From: Agromyces aureus
Lineage (GTDB): Bacteria > Actinomycetota > Actinomycetes > Actinomycetales > Microbacteriaceae
Direction: 5' to 3'
Assembly: GCF_001660485.1 (NCBI RefSeq)
Contig: NZ_CP013979.1
Coordinates: forward strand, 4,030,001 to 4,094,000
Length of the DNA: 64,000 nt
Shown here: one piece after another, positions 46,404-55,058 of the stretch
How the letters are laid out: every line of letters begins with the position of its first letter
Position numbering within the stretch: the first letter of the stretch is position 1
The notes under the pieces: model-generated
The model's database searches: none
The model's input: only the letters and a program-made list of their open reading frames with translations
What the model was told of the DNA's origin: nothing
Position numbers and translations under genes: made by a program

Positions 46404-46437
46404 CGAGTCCGCTGGTCAGGCGAGTCCGCTGGTCAGG
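46404..46437. repeat. 17-bp tandem duplication at a gene end
   Basis: CGAGTCCGCTGGTCAGG occurs twice head to tail. The second copy covers the stop codon of the nucleoside hydrolase gene. It resembles the 16-bp duplication across another stop at 39248. Confidence 0.85.
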
Positions 46438-47365
46438 CGAGACGCGAGACGGCGTCGGTGAGGCCCGCCCAGAACCGGTCGACGTCGAGGCCGACCGCGA
46501 CCCAGGCGTTCGGCTCGCGCCCGAGCATGCCGTCGAAGTCGACGCTCGTCGCCCCGGTGGTCTCGGTGCCGACGAGCTCGATGTCGAGGCGGGTGCGCCG
46601 CAGCTCGACGACGCCCGGGTCGGCGAGCACGGCGACCGCGACCGGGTCATGCAGCGGCCCATCGGGCATGCCGAACACCTCGTCGTTCGTTCGGCAGAAG
46701 AACTCGAGCAGTTCGTCGCCGAATGCCGAGGTGCGCGTGCCGACATCGGCGAGCCGGGCCCGCACGGCCGGCGTCACGAGCGCCAGGTGGGTCACGTTGA
46801 GCCCGACCATCGTGAAGCGGATGCCGCTGCGCAGCACCAGGTCGAGCGCCTCGGGGTCGACGAGGGCGTTGAACTCGGCATACGGGGTCGCGTTGCCTCG
46901 CTCGGTCGAGCCGCCCATCCAGACGACCTCGCGGATGCGCGGCACGAGGTCGGGCCGCGCGCGGATCAGGGCGGCGACGTTCGTGATCGGCCCGGTCGCG
47001 ATGATCGCGACGGGCTCGTCCGAGGCCTCGAGCACGTCGGACATCAGCTCGGTCGCCGTGCGAGGGTCGAGCGGTACGGTCGGTTCGGGCAGCGCAGGCC
47101 CGCCGAGGCCGTTCTCGCCGTGGATCCACTCCGCCGTCACGAGCGGGCGCTCGAGCGGACCCGAGGCACCGGCCGCGACCGGCACGTCGACAACGCCCGC
47201 GACCGAGAGCACGATGCGCGCGTTGCGGCTCGTGTGCTCGATCGGCACGTTGCCGCCCACCGTGGTCACGGCGCGCAGGTCGAGCGCCGGGTGCCCGGCG
47301 GCGAGCCACAGGGCGAAGACGTCGTCGTGACCGGGGTCGCAGTCGACGATGACCGGGATGCTCAT
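46433..47365 (-). CDS. Inosine-uridine-type nucleoside hydrolase
   Basis: A 310-residue calcium-dependent ribonucleoside hydrolase. The N-terminal DCDPGHDD (about 8-15) supplies the Ca2+-binding aspartates, and VVWMGG, ATPYAEFNALVDPEAL and the C-terminal LHDPVAVAVL contain further ligands and the active-site residues of the IU-NH family. It salvages nucleosides by releasing the base. It starts ten bases after the stop of the large membrane protein gene, in the same direction, so it may be the last gene of the pyrE unit. Confidence 0.9.
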   Translation of the reverse strand: MSIPVIVDCDPGHDDVFALWLAAGHPALDLRAVTTVGGNVPIEHTSRNARIVLSVAGVVDVPVAAGASGPLERPLVTAEWIHGENGLGGPALPEPTVPLDPRTATELMSDVLEASDEPVAIIATGPITNVAALIRARPDLVPRIREVVWMGGSTERGNATPYAEFNALVDPEALDLVLRSGIRFTMVGLNVTHLALVTPAVRARLADVGTRTSAFGDELLEFFCRTNDEVFGMPDGPLHDPVAVAVLADPGVVELRRTRLDIELVGTETTGATSVDFDGMLGREPNAWVAVGLDVDRFWAGLTDAVSRLA

Positions 47366-47375
47366 GCCCGCGTGA

Positions 47376-50300
47376 TCAGGCGGACGGGCCGGGGCCGGCG
47401 ATCGAGCCGGTGATGGCCTCGCCGCCCGATCGGTTGGCGAAGCAGTAGTACGTGCGCTCGCCCGCGGCCCACTGCTCCTCCGTCACCGGGTAGCTGCCCT
47501 GCACCTGCAGGTCGGGGATGCCGGCGGCCGCCGCCACGTCGACGATGCCCGCCGCCGTGCACAGCGTGCTCATCTGCTCGCCGAGCGGCCCCTCGCCGGG
47601 GAACGCCGCTGCCGGGTCGCCCGGGAGCGTGCCGCGGTAGACCAGCTGCGCGGCGTGCGGGGCCGCGCAGTCGACGACCGTGTACTCGTTCTCCCAAGCC
47701 GAGGGGAACGGGTCGAGGCACTCGCCGCCGAACAGCGTGTTCCAGGCGTGCACTCCGGCCGGTTGCGGGGCCGTGGGCGCCGCGACCGGCGTCTCGGACG
47801 CGGCATCGCTCTGACTCGCGGACGGCGTCGAGGCCGCTCCGGAGCCGGCGCCGAAGAACTGCTTGCCGAAGAAGAAGAGCCCGGCCAGCACGACCAGCAC
47901 GACCAGTCCGCCGGCGACCCAGATCAGGGGCTTCGCCGGGCCCCGTCCGCCGGAGCCGCTGCCGGATCCGCCCGACGATCCCGAACCGCTTCCACCTGGC
48001 GCACCGGATCCGCTTCCGGGGCGCCCTGCGCCGCCCGAGTTGCCGGCGGAACCGAAGCCGCCGTTGCCGGAGGCGCCGCTCCCGGAGCCGCCGTACGAAC
48101 CGGCGCCCGAACCGGTGCGGCCGTTGCCTGCACCGCCCGCGGGCGTGCCGGATGCCGCACCGAACGCCGCGAAGCCGCCCGCCGAGGCACGACCGGAGGC
48201 AGCGGCTCCCGCCGCAGCACCGGCGAAGGCACCGGCCGAAGCCGCGTATCCGGCACCGGCACCAGCGGTGACCTTGACCGGACCGGTCGGGTCGAAGAGC
48301 GAGGCGAACGGGTTGTCGTCGGGCTCGTCGGCCTCGACGTGCTGGTCGGTCGCGGAGTACTGCTGCCAGGGATCGGCGGGGGCGACGGGCAGACGCCGGG
48401 TCGCGCCCTGCTCAGGGGCGAAGGGGTCGTTCGGCTGCGCGTCGGCGAATGCGAACGGGTCGTTCGAGAACGCCTCGCCCTGGTCGGACTCGGCGTGGTC
48501 GGGCACGACCTGCAGCATCGCGGTGGCCGCCGGCGGCTCTTCGGGGGCCGGTGCGGAGAACCAGCCGCCATCGGTGTCGGGGTCGGCGTGGGCGTCGGTC
48601 GAGTCGTCGCTCCACTCGGCCGGTCCGAAGGGGTCGTTCGCGGCGAACGGGTCGTTCGCCGAGATCGGCTGCACGGGCGGCGCGGCCGGCTGACGCAGGA
48701 TGCCGGGGGTACCGGATGCCGCGGCGGCGGTCGCTGCCGCGGCGAAACCGGTCGCCGCAACGCCGGCGGCCGCCCCTCCGAACGCGAGCGCGCGCAGGGG
48801 CGAGCCGTGCGGCTCGTCGGCCCGGGGGTCGTCGGCGGTCGGATCGGGGCGAATGCCCCACTGGTAGGCGGGCTCCTCCTCGTCGGCGGCAGGCGACTGC
48901 TCGGCGGACCACTCGTCGGCGGGCACGGCCGACCACGCACGCGCGGTGCCGTACTGCGGCACGAACGGAGCGTCGTCCTGCCGGTCGTCACGGACGTCCT
49001 CGTCGTCGTCGAACGCGAGGCCGAGTCCGGCGAGGCCGTCGTCTTCGGCGGCGGACGTCGGCTCGTCGGCCCGCGCCACCGCGAACGACCGCTCGTCGAG
49101 CTGCGGTGACGACACCGGACGGGAGGCCGCGAACGGCGTCGTCTCGGCGGCGAAGGCCCCGAAGCGACCGTGGTCGGGTGCGACGGGTTCGGGCCGCGCC
49201 TGCTCGAACGCGGTCGCCGCAGCACCGGCACCGAGCGCGGCGAGCAGGTCGTCGACCGGCTGCGCGGGCTGGGGTATGACCGGGGCGGATGCCGCGGTTG
49301 CCGTTGCGAACGCCGGGAACGGCGTTCGTGGTCCGCCGAGGTCGGCCGGCGGCGTCACCGTCGGGAGGGCGCGCGTCCGGGCCGCGAGGAACTCCGCCTC
49401 GGCTGCGGCTTCGGCAGCGGCATTGGCCTCCGCTCGGGCCTGCGCCTCCGCGGCCGCGCGGGCGTCGGCGGCTGCGCGGGCATCGGCCGCAGCGCGCATC
49501 TCGGCCTCCGCCTCGGCCTCGGCAGCGGCCTTCGCCTCGGCGAGCGCGTGAGCCGCGGCAGCAGCCCGCGCCTCGGCGAGCGCGGTCGCCTGCGCTTCGG
49601 CCTGCGCCGCGGCCTCCGATTGGGCCTGAGCCTCGGCCTGCGCCGCAGCCTCGGCCTCGGCGTGCTGCTGCTCGAGCACGAGCCGTTCGCGGCGCGTGAG
49701 TTCGGCTGCGGCGGGCGCGGCGGGCGCGACGGCGGCGACGGGCTCCTGAAGCGCCGACCAGAGATCCGCCTCGTACTCGGCGACGGGTGCGGGAGACACG
49801 GGCGTGAAGGAGCTGCGCGACACGGGCGGCGGCGCGAACCCGGCGAAGGGGGATGCGTCGGCCGCGTCATCCGTCGTCGGGTCGAACGCGGTCGGCTGGT
49901 CGAACGCGGTCGGCTGGTCGAACGCCGACGCGACGGGCACCACGGGCGAGACCGGACCAACCGTCGGCACCGGAGCGACCGGCGTCGCGGGCGTGGTCGG
50001 GGCCGCGGGCGCGGCGGCGTCGGGCTGCGACAGCCGACGGAAGGCGTCGCGGAGCGCGTCTTCGGAACTCAGCGCGGCGCCGGCGCCGTCGGGCTCGCCC
50101 CAGGTGAGGGCGAACGGGGCGGTCGGCGTGGCCGGCCCAGGGACGACCGGCGGCGTCGGCTCGGGCGCGCGCGGCGCGGCAGCGGGAGCCTCGGGCCGAG
50201 AGTCCCAGGGGGACGACGGCGGCTGGCCGAAGGGCTGTGCCGCTCGCTGAGGCCCGACGGGCGGCTCCACGGTGAGCGGCGGGTGCGAGGCCGGGGCCCC

Positions 50301-50858
50301 GGCGGAGGGTGAGGTCTGCGGGGCGACGGGCACCGCGGGCTGATTCCAGCTCGGGAAGGGCGACGCCTGCGGTGCGGGCGTCGGAGCTGCGGGAGCTGCG
50401 GGAGCTGCGGGCGCAACGGGCGCTGCGGGTGGGACTGCGGCAGGCGGCCACGCCGCCGCAGCGGGCGGGGCTGCGGATGCCGCGGCCCCCCACGTCGGCG
50501 GTGCGACGGGCCGCTGCGGCGCGGCCGGGAACGACTGGGGATACGCCGGGGCCGCCGAACCCTGCTGAGCGAGCGGCTCGCCGACGATCGGCAGGGCACG
50601 GGTCGCCGTGTCACCCGCGGGCGGCTCGGCGAGGGAGAACCAGTCGAGCACCTCGTCGTTGCGACGGGGCGCCGGCTCGGCCGTCGGAACCCCAGAGGTG
50701 TGACCGGATGAAGGCGGGGCGACCGGGGCGCTGGGCGCCGAGGGCTGCGCGAACGACGGCGGCGTCACGGGGTGCTGCGGGCGCGGCTCGCCGCCGCCCG
50801 CCGCGAGCTGCGCGAGGAGCCAGTCGGCGTCGTTGCCGCCCAGACGGTCGCCCGACAT
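47376..50858 (-). CDS. Large Ala/Pro-rich membrane protein with septum-formation-type C-terminal domain
   Basis: A 1160-residue protein. The first ~370 residues are Pro/Ala-rich and probably disordered. An Ala/Glu heptad region (about 385-500: LEQQHAEAEAAAQAEAQAQ, AADARAAADARAAAEAQARA) should form a long helix or coiled coil. Acidic and Gly/Ser-rich stretches lead to one membrane helix (about 1005-1027). The last ~120 residues lie outside: GVHAWNTLFGGECLDPFPSA, ENEYTVVDCAAPHAAQLVYRG, PGEGPLGEQMSTLC and YYCFANRSGG, a Septum_form-like (PF13845) domain with four cysteines. A role at the cell envelope or division site is plausible. Its ATG overlaps the pyrE stop. Confidence 0.8.
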   Translation of the reverse strand: MSGDRLGGNDADWLLAQLAAGGGEPRPQHPVTPPSFAQPSAPSAPVAPPSSGHTSGVPTAEPAPRRNDEVLDWFSLAEPPAGDTATRALPIVGEPLAQQGSAAPAYPQSFPAAPQRPVAPPTWGAAASAAPPAAAAWPPAAVPPAAPVAPAAPAAPAAPTPAPQASPFPSWNQPAVPVAPQTSPSAGAPASHPPLTVEPPVGPQRAAQPFGQPPSSPWDSRPEAPAAAPRAPEPTPPVVPGPATPTAPFALTWGEPDGAGAALSSEDALRDAFRRLSQPDAAAPAAPTTPATPVAPVPTVGPVSPVVPVASAFDQPTAFDQPTAFDPTTDDAADASPFAGFAPPPVSRSSFTPVSPAPVAEYEADLWSALQEPVAAVAPAAPAAAELTRRERLVLEQQHAEAEAAAQAEAQAQSEAAAQAEAQATALAEARAAAAAHALAEAKAAAEAEAEAEMRAAADARAAADARAAAEAQARAEANAAAEAAAEAEFLAARTRALPTVTPPADLGGPRTPFPAFATATAASAPVIPQPAQPVDDLLAALGAGAAATAFEQARPEPVAPDHGRFGAFAAETTPFAASRPVSSPQLDERSFAVARADEPTSAAEDDGLAGLGLAFDDDEDVRDDRQDDAPFVPQYGTARAWSAVPADEWSAEQSPAADEEEPAYQWGIRPDPTADDPRADEPHGSPLRALAFGGAAAGVAATGFAAAATAAAASGTPGILRQPAAPPVQPISANDPFAANDPFGPAEWSDDSTDAHADPDTDGGWFSAPAPEEPPAATAMLQVVPDHAESDQGEAFSNDPFAFADAQPNDPFAPEQGATRRLPVAPADPWQQYSATDQHVEADEPDDNPFASLFDPTGPVKVTAGAGAGYAASAGAFAGAAAGAAASGRASAGGFAAFGAASGTPAGGAGNGRTGSGAGSYGGSGSGASGNGGFGSAGNSGGAGRPGSGSGAPGGSGSGSSGGSGSGSGGRGPAKPLIWVAGGLVVLVVLAGLFFFGKQFFGAGSGAASTPSASQSDAASETPVAAPTAPQPAGVHAWNTLFGGECLDPFPSAWENEYTVVDCAAPHAAQLVYRGTLPGDPAAAFPGEGPLGEQMSTLCTAAGIVDVAAAAGIPDLQVQGSYPVTEEQWAAGERTYYCFANRSGGEAITGSIAGPGPSA

Positions 50859-51430
50859 CAGGCCAGGCCCAGGTCGTCCAGGTAGATCGCCGCGAGGTAC
50901 GGCACGCCGGCGGCCTCGATGACCTCGCGTGCCCCGGTGGCACGGTCGACCACGACGGCGACGGCGACGACCTCTGCGCCGACCTTGCGGAGCGCCTCGA
51001 TGGCCTTGAGCGGCGAACCGCCCGTGGTCGAGGTGTCCTCGAGGACGATCACGCGCTTGCCCGCGACATCCGGCCCCTCGACCTGACGGCCGCGGCCGTG
51101 GTCCTTCGGCTCCTTGCGCACGACGAACGCGTCGTACTCGAGGCCGCGCGCAGCACCCTGGTGCAGCACGGCGGACGCGATCGGGTCGGCGCCCATCGTG
51201 AGACCGCCGACCGCGGCGACATCGGGGATGTCGGCGATGAGGTCGATCATGACCTGGCCGATGAGCGGCGCCACGCGGTGATCGAGGCTGACCTTGCGGA
51301 GGTCGACGTAGTACGTCGCCTTCTTGCCGCTGGTCAGCGTGAAGTCGCCGTGGAACACCGCATCGGCGGAGATGTGGTCGATGAGCTGCTGACGGATGTC
51401 GGCGCTGCTCTGGGGGTCTGTGAGCGTCAC
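50858..51430 (-). CDS. pyrE: Orotate phosphoribosyltransferase
   Basis: A 190-residue enzyme that makes orotidine 5'-phosphate from orotate and PRPP in pyrimidine synthesis. The PRPP-binding motif VIVLEDTSTTGGS lies at about 125-137, and VVRKEPKDHGRGRQVEG is the flexible catalytic loop with its Lys and His. The GTG at 51430 is supported by TAGAGT (51437-51442 on this strand) six bases upstream, a leaderless-type promoter. The stop codon overlaps the start of the 1160-residue membrane protein, so the two are co-translated. Confidence 0.95.
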   Translation of the reverse strand: MTLTDPQSSADIRQQLIDHISADAVFHGDFTLTSGKKATYYVDLRKVSLDHRVAPLIGQVMIDLIADIPDVAAVGGLTMGADPIASAVLHQGAARGLEYDAFVVRKEPKDHGRGRQVEGPDVAGKRVIVLEDTSTTGGSPLKAIEALRKVGAEVVAVAVVVDRATGAREVIEAAGVPYLAAIYLDDLGLA

Positions 51431-51436
51431 CCGAAT

Positions 51437-51442
51437 ACTCTA
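51437..51442 (-). promoter_or_regulatory. -10 element of pyrE
   Basis: TAGAGT on the minus strand ends six bases before the GTG start. The short ATTCGG between has no ribosome binding site, so leaderless initiation is likely. Confidence 0.5.
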
Positions 51443-51481
51443 CGGCGCACTCGCCTGAGAGGAAGGTCCGGATTTTCGCGT

Positions 51482-52879
51482 TCAGCGCTCGGGGCGCCGG
51501 TCATCGGCCTCCGCCTGCGCACCGGCATCCGCCCGCCGCGGCTTCGGACGACGACCCCAGAACGACCGCGGCGTGCCCGGCAGGATGCGCGCCCAGAACG
51601 GCGGCTCCTCGGCCTCGGCGAGGGCCGCGGGCACGTCGATGTGGAACTGCGCGATCTCCTCGGCGCCGTGGTGCACGACCCGGTACAGCGCGGTGCCGAT
51701 GAGCACGCCGAGCGCGATCGACATGACCGAGGTGAGCGCGCTCGCGAAGCTCTCCAGCCCAGCGCTCGAGCCGACGGCCTCGGTGATGCCCACGAGCCCT
51801 GCGGCACCCGGCACGAGCAGCCAGAACGCCGGGAGGAAGGTCAGCTGCGAGGGCGCGCCGTGCCGCAGGGTCGCGATCCAGAGCACGACGGGCGTCATCG
51901 CGAGCGCGCCGATGAATCCGCTCACGGCCTGTCCGACGAGCACGATGCCCACCTGCTGGCCGGTGAACGCGACGAGCAGCGTGAGGAGCACCCAACCGAA
52001 GGCCCCGCGCGGCGCCGAGAAGTGCAGGTAGTTGCCGATCGCGAACAGCAGCACGCCGCCGAGCGGCACCCACCAGGGCAGGGCGGCGGATGTCTCGAGC
52101 GGCACGTACGTCGAATCGTCGACGCCGATGAGGGTGCCCGCCGCGAGGATGCCGAACGCGAGGAGGGCGAGCTGCACCAGCCCGAACACGAGTCGGGAGG
52201 CGCCGGCCACCATCTGGCCGGCCGCGAGTTCGACGGTCGCCGTGGTCAGCACGCCGCCGGGCAGGAACGTCGCGAGGGGCGCGATGAGCAGTCGGATCGG
52301 GTCGCCGATCTCGATGTACGGCGCGAGGAGGAACACGCTCAGCGCGCAGACGAACGCGGCGAACACGGGGAACACGAGCTGCAGCGTCGGCGACCGCACG
52401 AGTTTCAGCAGGCCGATGAGGGCGCCGAGCGCGAACGCGACCAGCGCACCCTGCCAGGTGGGCGCGAGGAGCAGGGCGAGGCCCGTCGTGAGCACCGCGT
52501 GCCCGAAGACGCGCACCGGCCAGCCGAAGCGCTGGTGCATCGCGCCGATCTCGTTGAGCCGGTGGATGCCGTCGAGGGGGTCGATCATGCCGGCCCTCGC
52601 GACCTCGATGAGGCGGTACAGGGCGGCGATCTGGTCGAAGCGGAACGACACGTTGATCGCCGAGCGGATCGCGACCCGACCTTCTTCGGCCCCGCCCGTC
52701 TCGATGAGCACGACGGTCGGCAGCACGACGACATCGGTGTCCGCCCGGCCGTACGCCTTCGACACGGCGGTCATCGTCTCGCCGATCTTGTCGACGGACT
52801 CCCCTGCGGCGTTCATGCCCTCGGCGAGACCGAGGAGGAATCGGCGCAGCACCGCCTGGTCGGCGACGACGTCGGTCAT
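51482..52879 (-). CDS. thrE: Threonine/serine exporter family protein
   Basis: A 465-residue protein of the ThrE family. The N-terminal cytoplasmic domain (about 1-125: LLGLAEGMNAAGESVDKIGE, VVVLPTVVLIETGG, LYRLIEVARAGMIDPLDGIH) is typical of DUF1212-type exporters. About ten membrane helices follow (125-410). It should export threonine or serine, although related proteins move other small molecules. GGGGGAG directly precedes the ATG. Two hairpins separate it from the small gene upstream. Confidence 0.87.
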   Translation of the reverse strand: MTDVVADQAVLRRFLLGLAEGMNAAGESVDKIGETMTAVSKAYGRADTDVVVLPTVVLIETGGAEEGRVAIRSAINVSFRFDQIAALYRLIEVARAGMIDPLDGIHRLNEIGAMHQRFGWPVRVFGHAVLTTGLALLLAPTWQGALVAFALGALIGLLKLVRSPTLQLVFPVFAAFVCALSVFLLAPYIEIGDPIRLLIAPLATFLPGGVLTTATVELAAGQMVAGASRLVFGLVQLALLAFGILAAGTLIGVDDSTYVPLETSAALPWWVPLGGVLLFAIGNYLHFSAPRGAFGWVLLTLLVAFTGQQVGIVLVGQAVSGFIGALAMTPVVLWIATLRHGAPSQLTFLPAFWLLVPGAAGLVGITEAVGSSAGLESFASALTSVMSIALGVLIGTALYRVVHHGAEEIAQFHIDVPAALAEAEEPPFWARILPGTPRSFWGRRPKPRRADAGAQAEADDRRPER

Positions 52880-52995
52880 CTCTCCCCCTCGCGTCTCACG
52901 GGCTCGCGTCGAGGCTCACGGTATCCGCCGGATCGGCTCCGGGCGGCGAGCACACGCGGTGGCGGATGCCGCGGGCCGGCGCCGAGCGGGCGACG

Positions 52996-53036
52996 GCGGC
53001 GCATCGGCATCCCCCCAGCGCATGCCGATGCGCCGC
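52996..53036. terminator. Hairpin with perfect 15-bp stem
   Basis: GCGGCGCATCGGCAT (52996-53010) pairs with ATGCCGATGCGCCGC (53022-53036) around an 11-base loop. It lies between the leftward small gene (stop 53124) and thrE, next to a second hairpin at 53050. Confidence 0.65.
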
Positions 53037-53049
53037 GGGCACACGATGA

Positions 53050-53089
53050 AGGGCCGCCCGGCGGAGTGTCCCTCTCCGTGGGCGGCCCT
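53050..53089 (-). terminator. Terminator hairpin of the small membrane protein gene
   Basis: AGGGCCGCCC pairs with GGGCGGCCCT, and an inner CGGAG/CTCCG stem extends the structure. It begins about 35 bases after the stop at 53124. Confidence 0.75.
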
Positions 53090-53123
53090 GGACCCGGCGA
53101 TGCCGGGGGTGTTCGCGCGACCT

Positions 53124-53243
53124 CTAGACGGTGCGCGCGAAAGTCTCGTTCGGCTGACGGCGGTAGCCGTCGCGGGTGGCGAGAACGATCGTGCCGACGA
53201 TGCCGGCGACGGATGCTGCTGCGACGAAGATGAGCGTGGCCAT
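53124..53243 (-). CDS. 39-residue single-helix membrane protein
   Basis: MATLIFVAAASVAGIVGTIV continues to LATRDGYRRQPNETFARTV. One transmembrane helix (about 3-22) is followed by a basic cytoplasmic tail. AAAGGGA precedes the ATG, the same site used by the gene at 54804. Similar very short proteins occur in related genera, but no function is known. Its own terminator shows that it is a separate transcription unit, divergent from the LysR gene. Confidence 0.72.
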   Translation of the reverse strand: MATLIFVAAASVAGIVGTIVLATRDGYRRQPNETFARTV

Positions 53244-53371
53244 GATGGTTCCCTTTCGAACGGTGACGGCTGAGTGATCGAGCGGATCGTTGCGCCGTTG
53301 CAACCCTTCGATGGCTCTATTCTCCTCCTCCAAACGATGCAGCACAAGCTCACAGAACTGCAATGAATATG

Positions 53372-53377
53372 TAGGCT
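53372..53377 (+). promoter_or_regulatory. -10 element of the LysR gene
   Basis: TAGGCT ends six bases before the ATG. The enclosing GTAGGCTGGCTAC has dyad symmetry that could serve autoregulation. Confidence 0.45.
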
Positions 53378-53383
53378 GGCTAC

Positions 53384-54328
53384 ATGGACGTGAACCGGCT
53401 CGACCTCCTCCGAGAACTCTCGGAGCGCGGCAGCGTGACCGCGGTGGCCGAAGCGACCGGGCGCACCCCGTCGGCCGTCTCGCAGCAACTGAAGGTGCTC
53501 GAGCGCGAGGCCGGCATGCCGCTGACCGAGCGCAGCGGCCGGGGGCTCGTGCTCACGAGTGCCGGCCACGCGCTCGCCCGCAGCGCGGCCGACGTCGCCA
53601 TCGCGCTCGAACGCGCGACCGCCCTGTGGGACGAGTTCCGCAACCACCCGAGCGGTGAGGTCACGCTGCTGACCTTCCCGACGATCGGAGCCAGCCTGCT
53701 GCCCGGTGTGCTCACCGACCTGGCGAGCGTCGCCGGGCTCGTGGTGCACTGCACCGACCTCGATCCGGAACTCGCCGGATTCCCCGACCTGACCTCCGAC
53801 TACGACATCGTGCTCGCGCACTCCATGCCGGGCGAGCTGCCGTGGGGCGGTCGCGGACTCAAGGTCGTGCCGCTGCTCACCGAGCCGCTCGACGTCGGCA
53901 TCCCGAGCGACCACCGCCTCGCCGGACGCTCCCACGTCACGAGCGCCGACCTCGTCGACGAGACCTGGCTCGGGGTTCCGCTCGGCTTCCCGTTCGAGCG
54001 CATCCTGCACTCCATCGAACAGCAGGGCGGCAAACGCGTGCACGTCTCGCAGCGCTTCAGCGACATGCGCATCATCGAGGCGTTCATCGCCGCGGGCCAG
54101 GGCGTGGCGTTCGTGCCGCGCTTCACCTCGGGCGCGGTGCCGGAGGGGGTCGTGCTGAAGCCGATCCGAGGGGTCACCTCGGCCAGGCAGATCGTCGCCC
54201 TCGTGCGACCGGATGTCGCGGAGCGGCTCGCCGTGCGCACGGTGCTCGACGTACTGACGGCCCGAGCCTCCCGGCTCGAGCAGTCCTACGCCCATCCGTC
54301 GCGCGGGCCTCAGCCGGCCGCGGACTGA
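53384..54328 (+). CDS. LysR family transcriptional regulator
   Basis: A 314-residue protein. The N-terminal winged helix (LDLLRELSERGSVTAVAEATGRTPSAVSQQLKVLEREAGMPLTERSGRGL, about 6-56) is followed by two periplasmic-binding-like subdomains (about 90-295) for a small effector. It is divergent from the 39-residue membrane protein gene, which may be a target. ATG follows a leaderless-type -10 element. The effector is unknown. Confidence 0.9.
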   Translation: MDVNRLDLLRELSERGSVTAVAEATGRTPSAVSQQLKVLEREAGMPLTERSGRGLVLTSAGHALARSAADVAIALERATALWDEFRNHPSGEVTLLTFPTIGASLLPGVLTDLASVAGLVVHCTDLDPELAGFPDLTSDYDIVLAHSMPGELPWGGRGLKVVPLLTEPLDVGIPSDHRLAGRSHVTSADLVDETWLGVPLGFPFERILHSIEQQGGKRVHVSQRFSDMRIIEAFIAAGQGVAFVPRFTSGAVPEGVVLKPIRGVTSARQIVALVRPDVAERLAVRTVLDVLTARASRLEQSYAHPSRGPQPAAD

Positions 54329-54411
54329 CCCGCGCCGACCACGACGCGAACCGGGGTTCGGGCGGCGACGCGCGACATCCGCAATGGTGATGGGCGCGCC
54401 GCCGGCCGGAC

Positions 54412-54804
54412 TCAGCCGTTCTGCAGTGCCTTCGCCTTCAGCGCGTCGAACTCGGCCTGCGTGATGGTTCCCGAGTCGAGGAGGCGCTTGCCCGACTCGA
54501 TCTCGGAGGCGGCGGAGGACCCGCCGGACGACCCGGCGACCGTCCTGATGTACTCGTCGCTCTGCGCACGGGCGGCCTGCACCTCGGCGAGCTTGCGCTC
54601 ATTCATGCCGCGTCCGCGTGCGATGAGGTAGATGAACGCCGCCAGGAAGGGCAGGAAGATGAGGAAGACCACCCAGAGCGCCTTCGCCCACCCGTTGAGC
54701 GTGGGGTCGCGGAAGATGTCGACGATCACCGTGATGAAGACCCAGATGCACGCGATCAGCACGTAGAACCAGAACAGCCAGACGAAGAAATCCCAGAGGT
54801 TCAC
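54412..54804 (-). CDS. PLDc_N and SHOCT domain membrane protein
   Basis: A 130-residue protein. Two N-terminal membrane helices (NLWDFFVWLFWFYVLIACIW and the VFLIFLPFLAAFIYLIARGRG region) are of the phospholipase D nuclease N-terminal type. A polar linker leads to a C-terminal SHOCT domain (KRLLDSGTITQAEFDALKAKAL). GTG at 54804 has AAAGGGA upstream, and related proteins begin with an MNxWDF sequence, so this start is preferred to the ATG ten codons earlier. The function is unknown; SHOCT domains promote oligomerisation. Confidence 0.82.
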   Translation of the reverse strand: MNLWDFFVWLFWFYVLIACIWVFITVIVDIFRDPTLNGWAKALWVVFLIFLPFLAAFIYLIARGRGMNERKLAEVQAARAQSDEYIRTVAGSSGGSSAASEIESGKRLLDSGTITQAEFDALKAKALQNG

Positions 54805-55058
54805 GGTGGTCCCTTTCGATCCGGGCGTGCTCATCACGCCCGCGTGAGCACGACCGTATTGTCGGCGCCGCCCGCACGCATCACCCTGAACGGATGACTC
54901 CGACGCCGCCGTGATGCGCCGGAGGCCGGCTCGCACACCCCGAATCGGGGGTCGGGGGGCATTCGCATCGGCTCCCGCCGGTGTCATACTGACCGGGTGT
55001 CGACCGACACGCGTCTGCCGGGGAGCGAGCAGCCTCGGTCGACAGTCGGGCGGGACGC

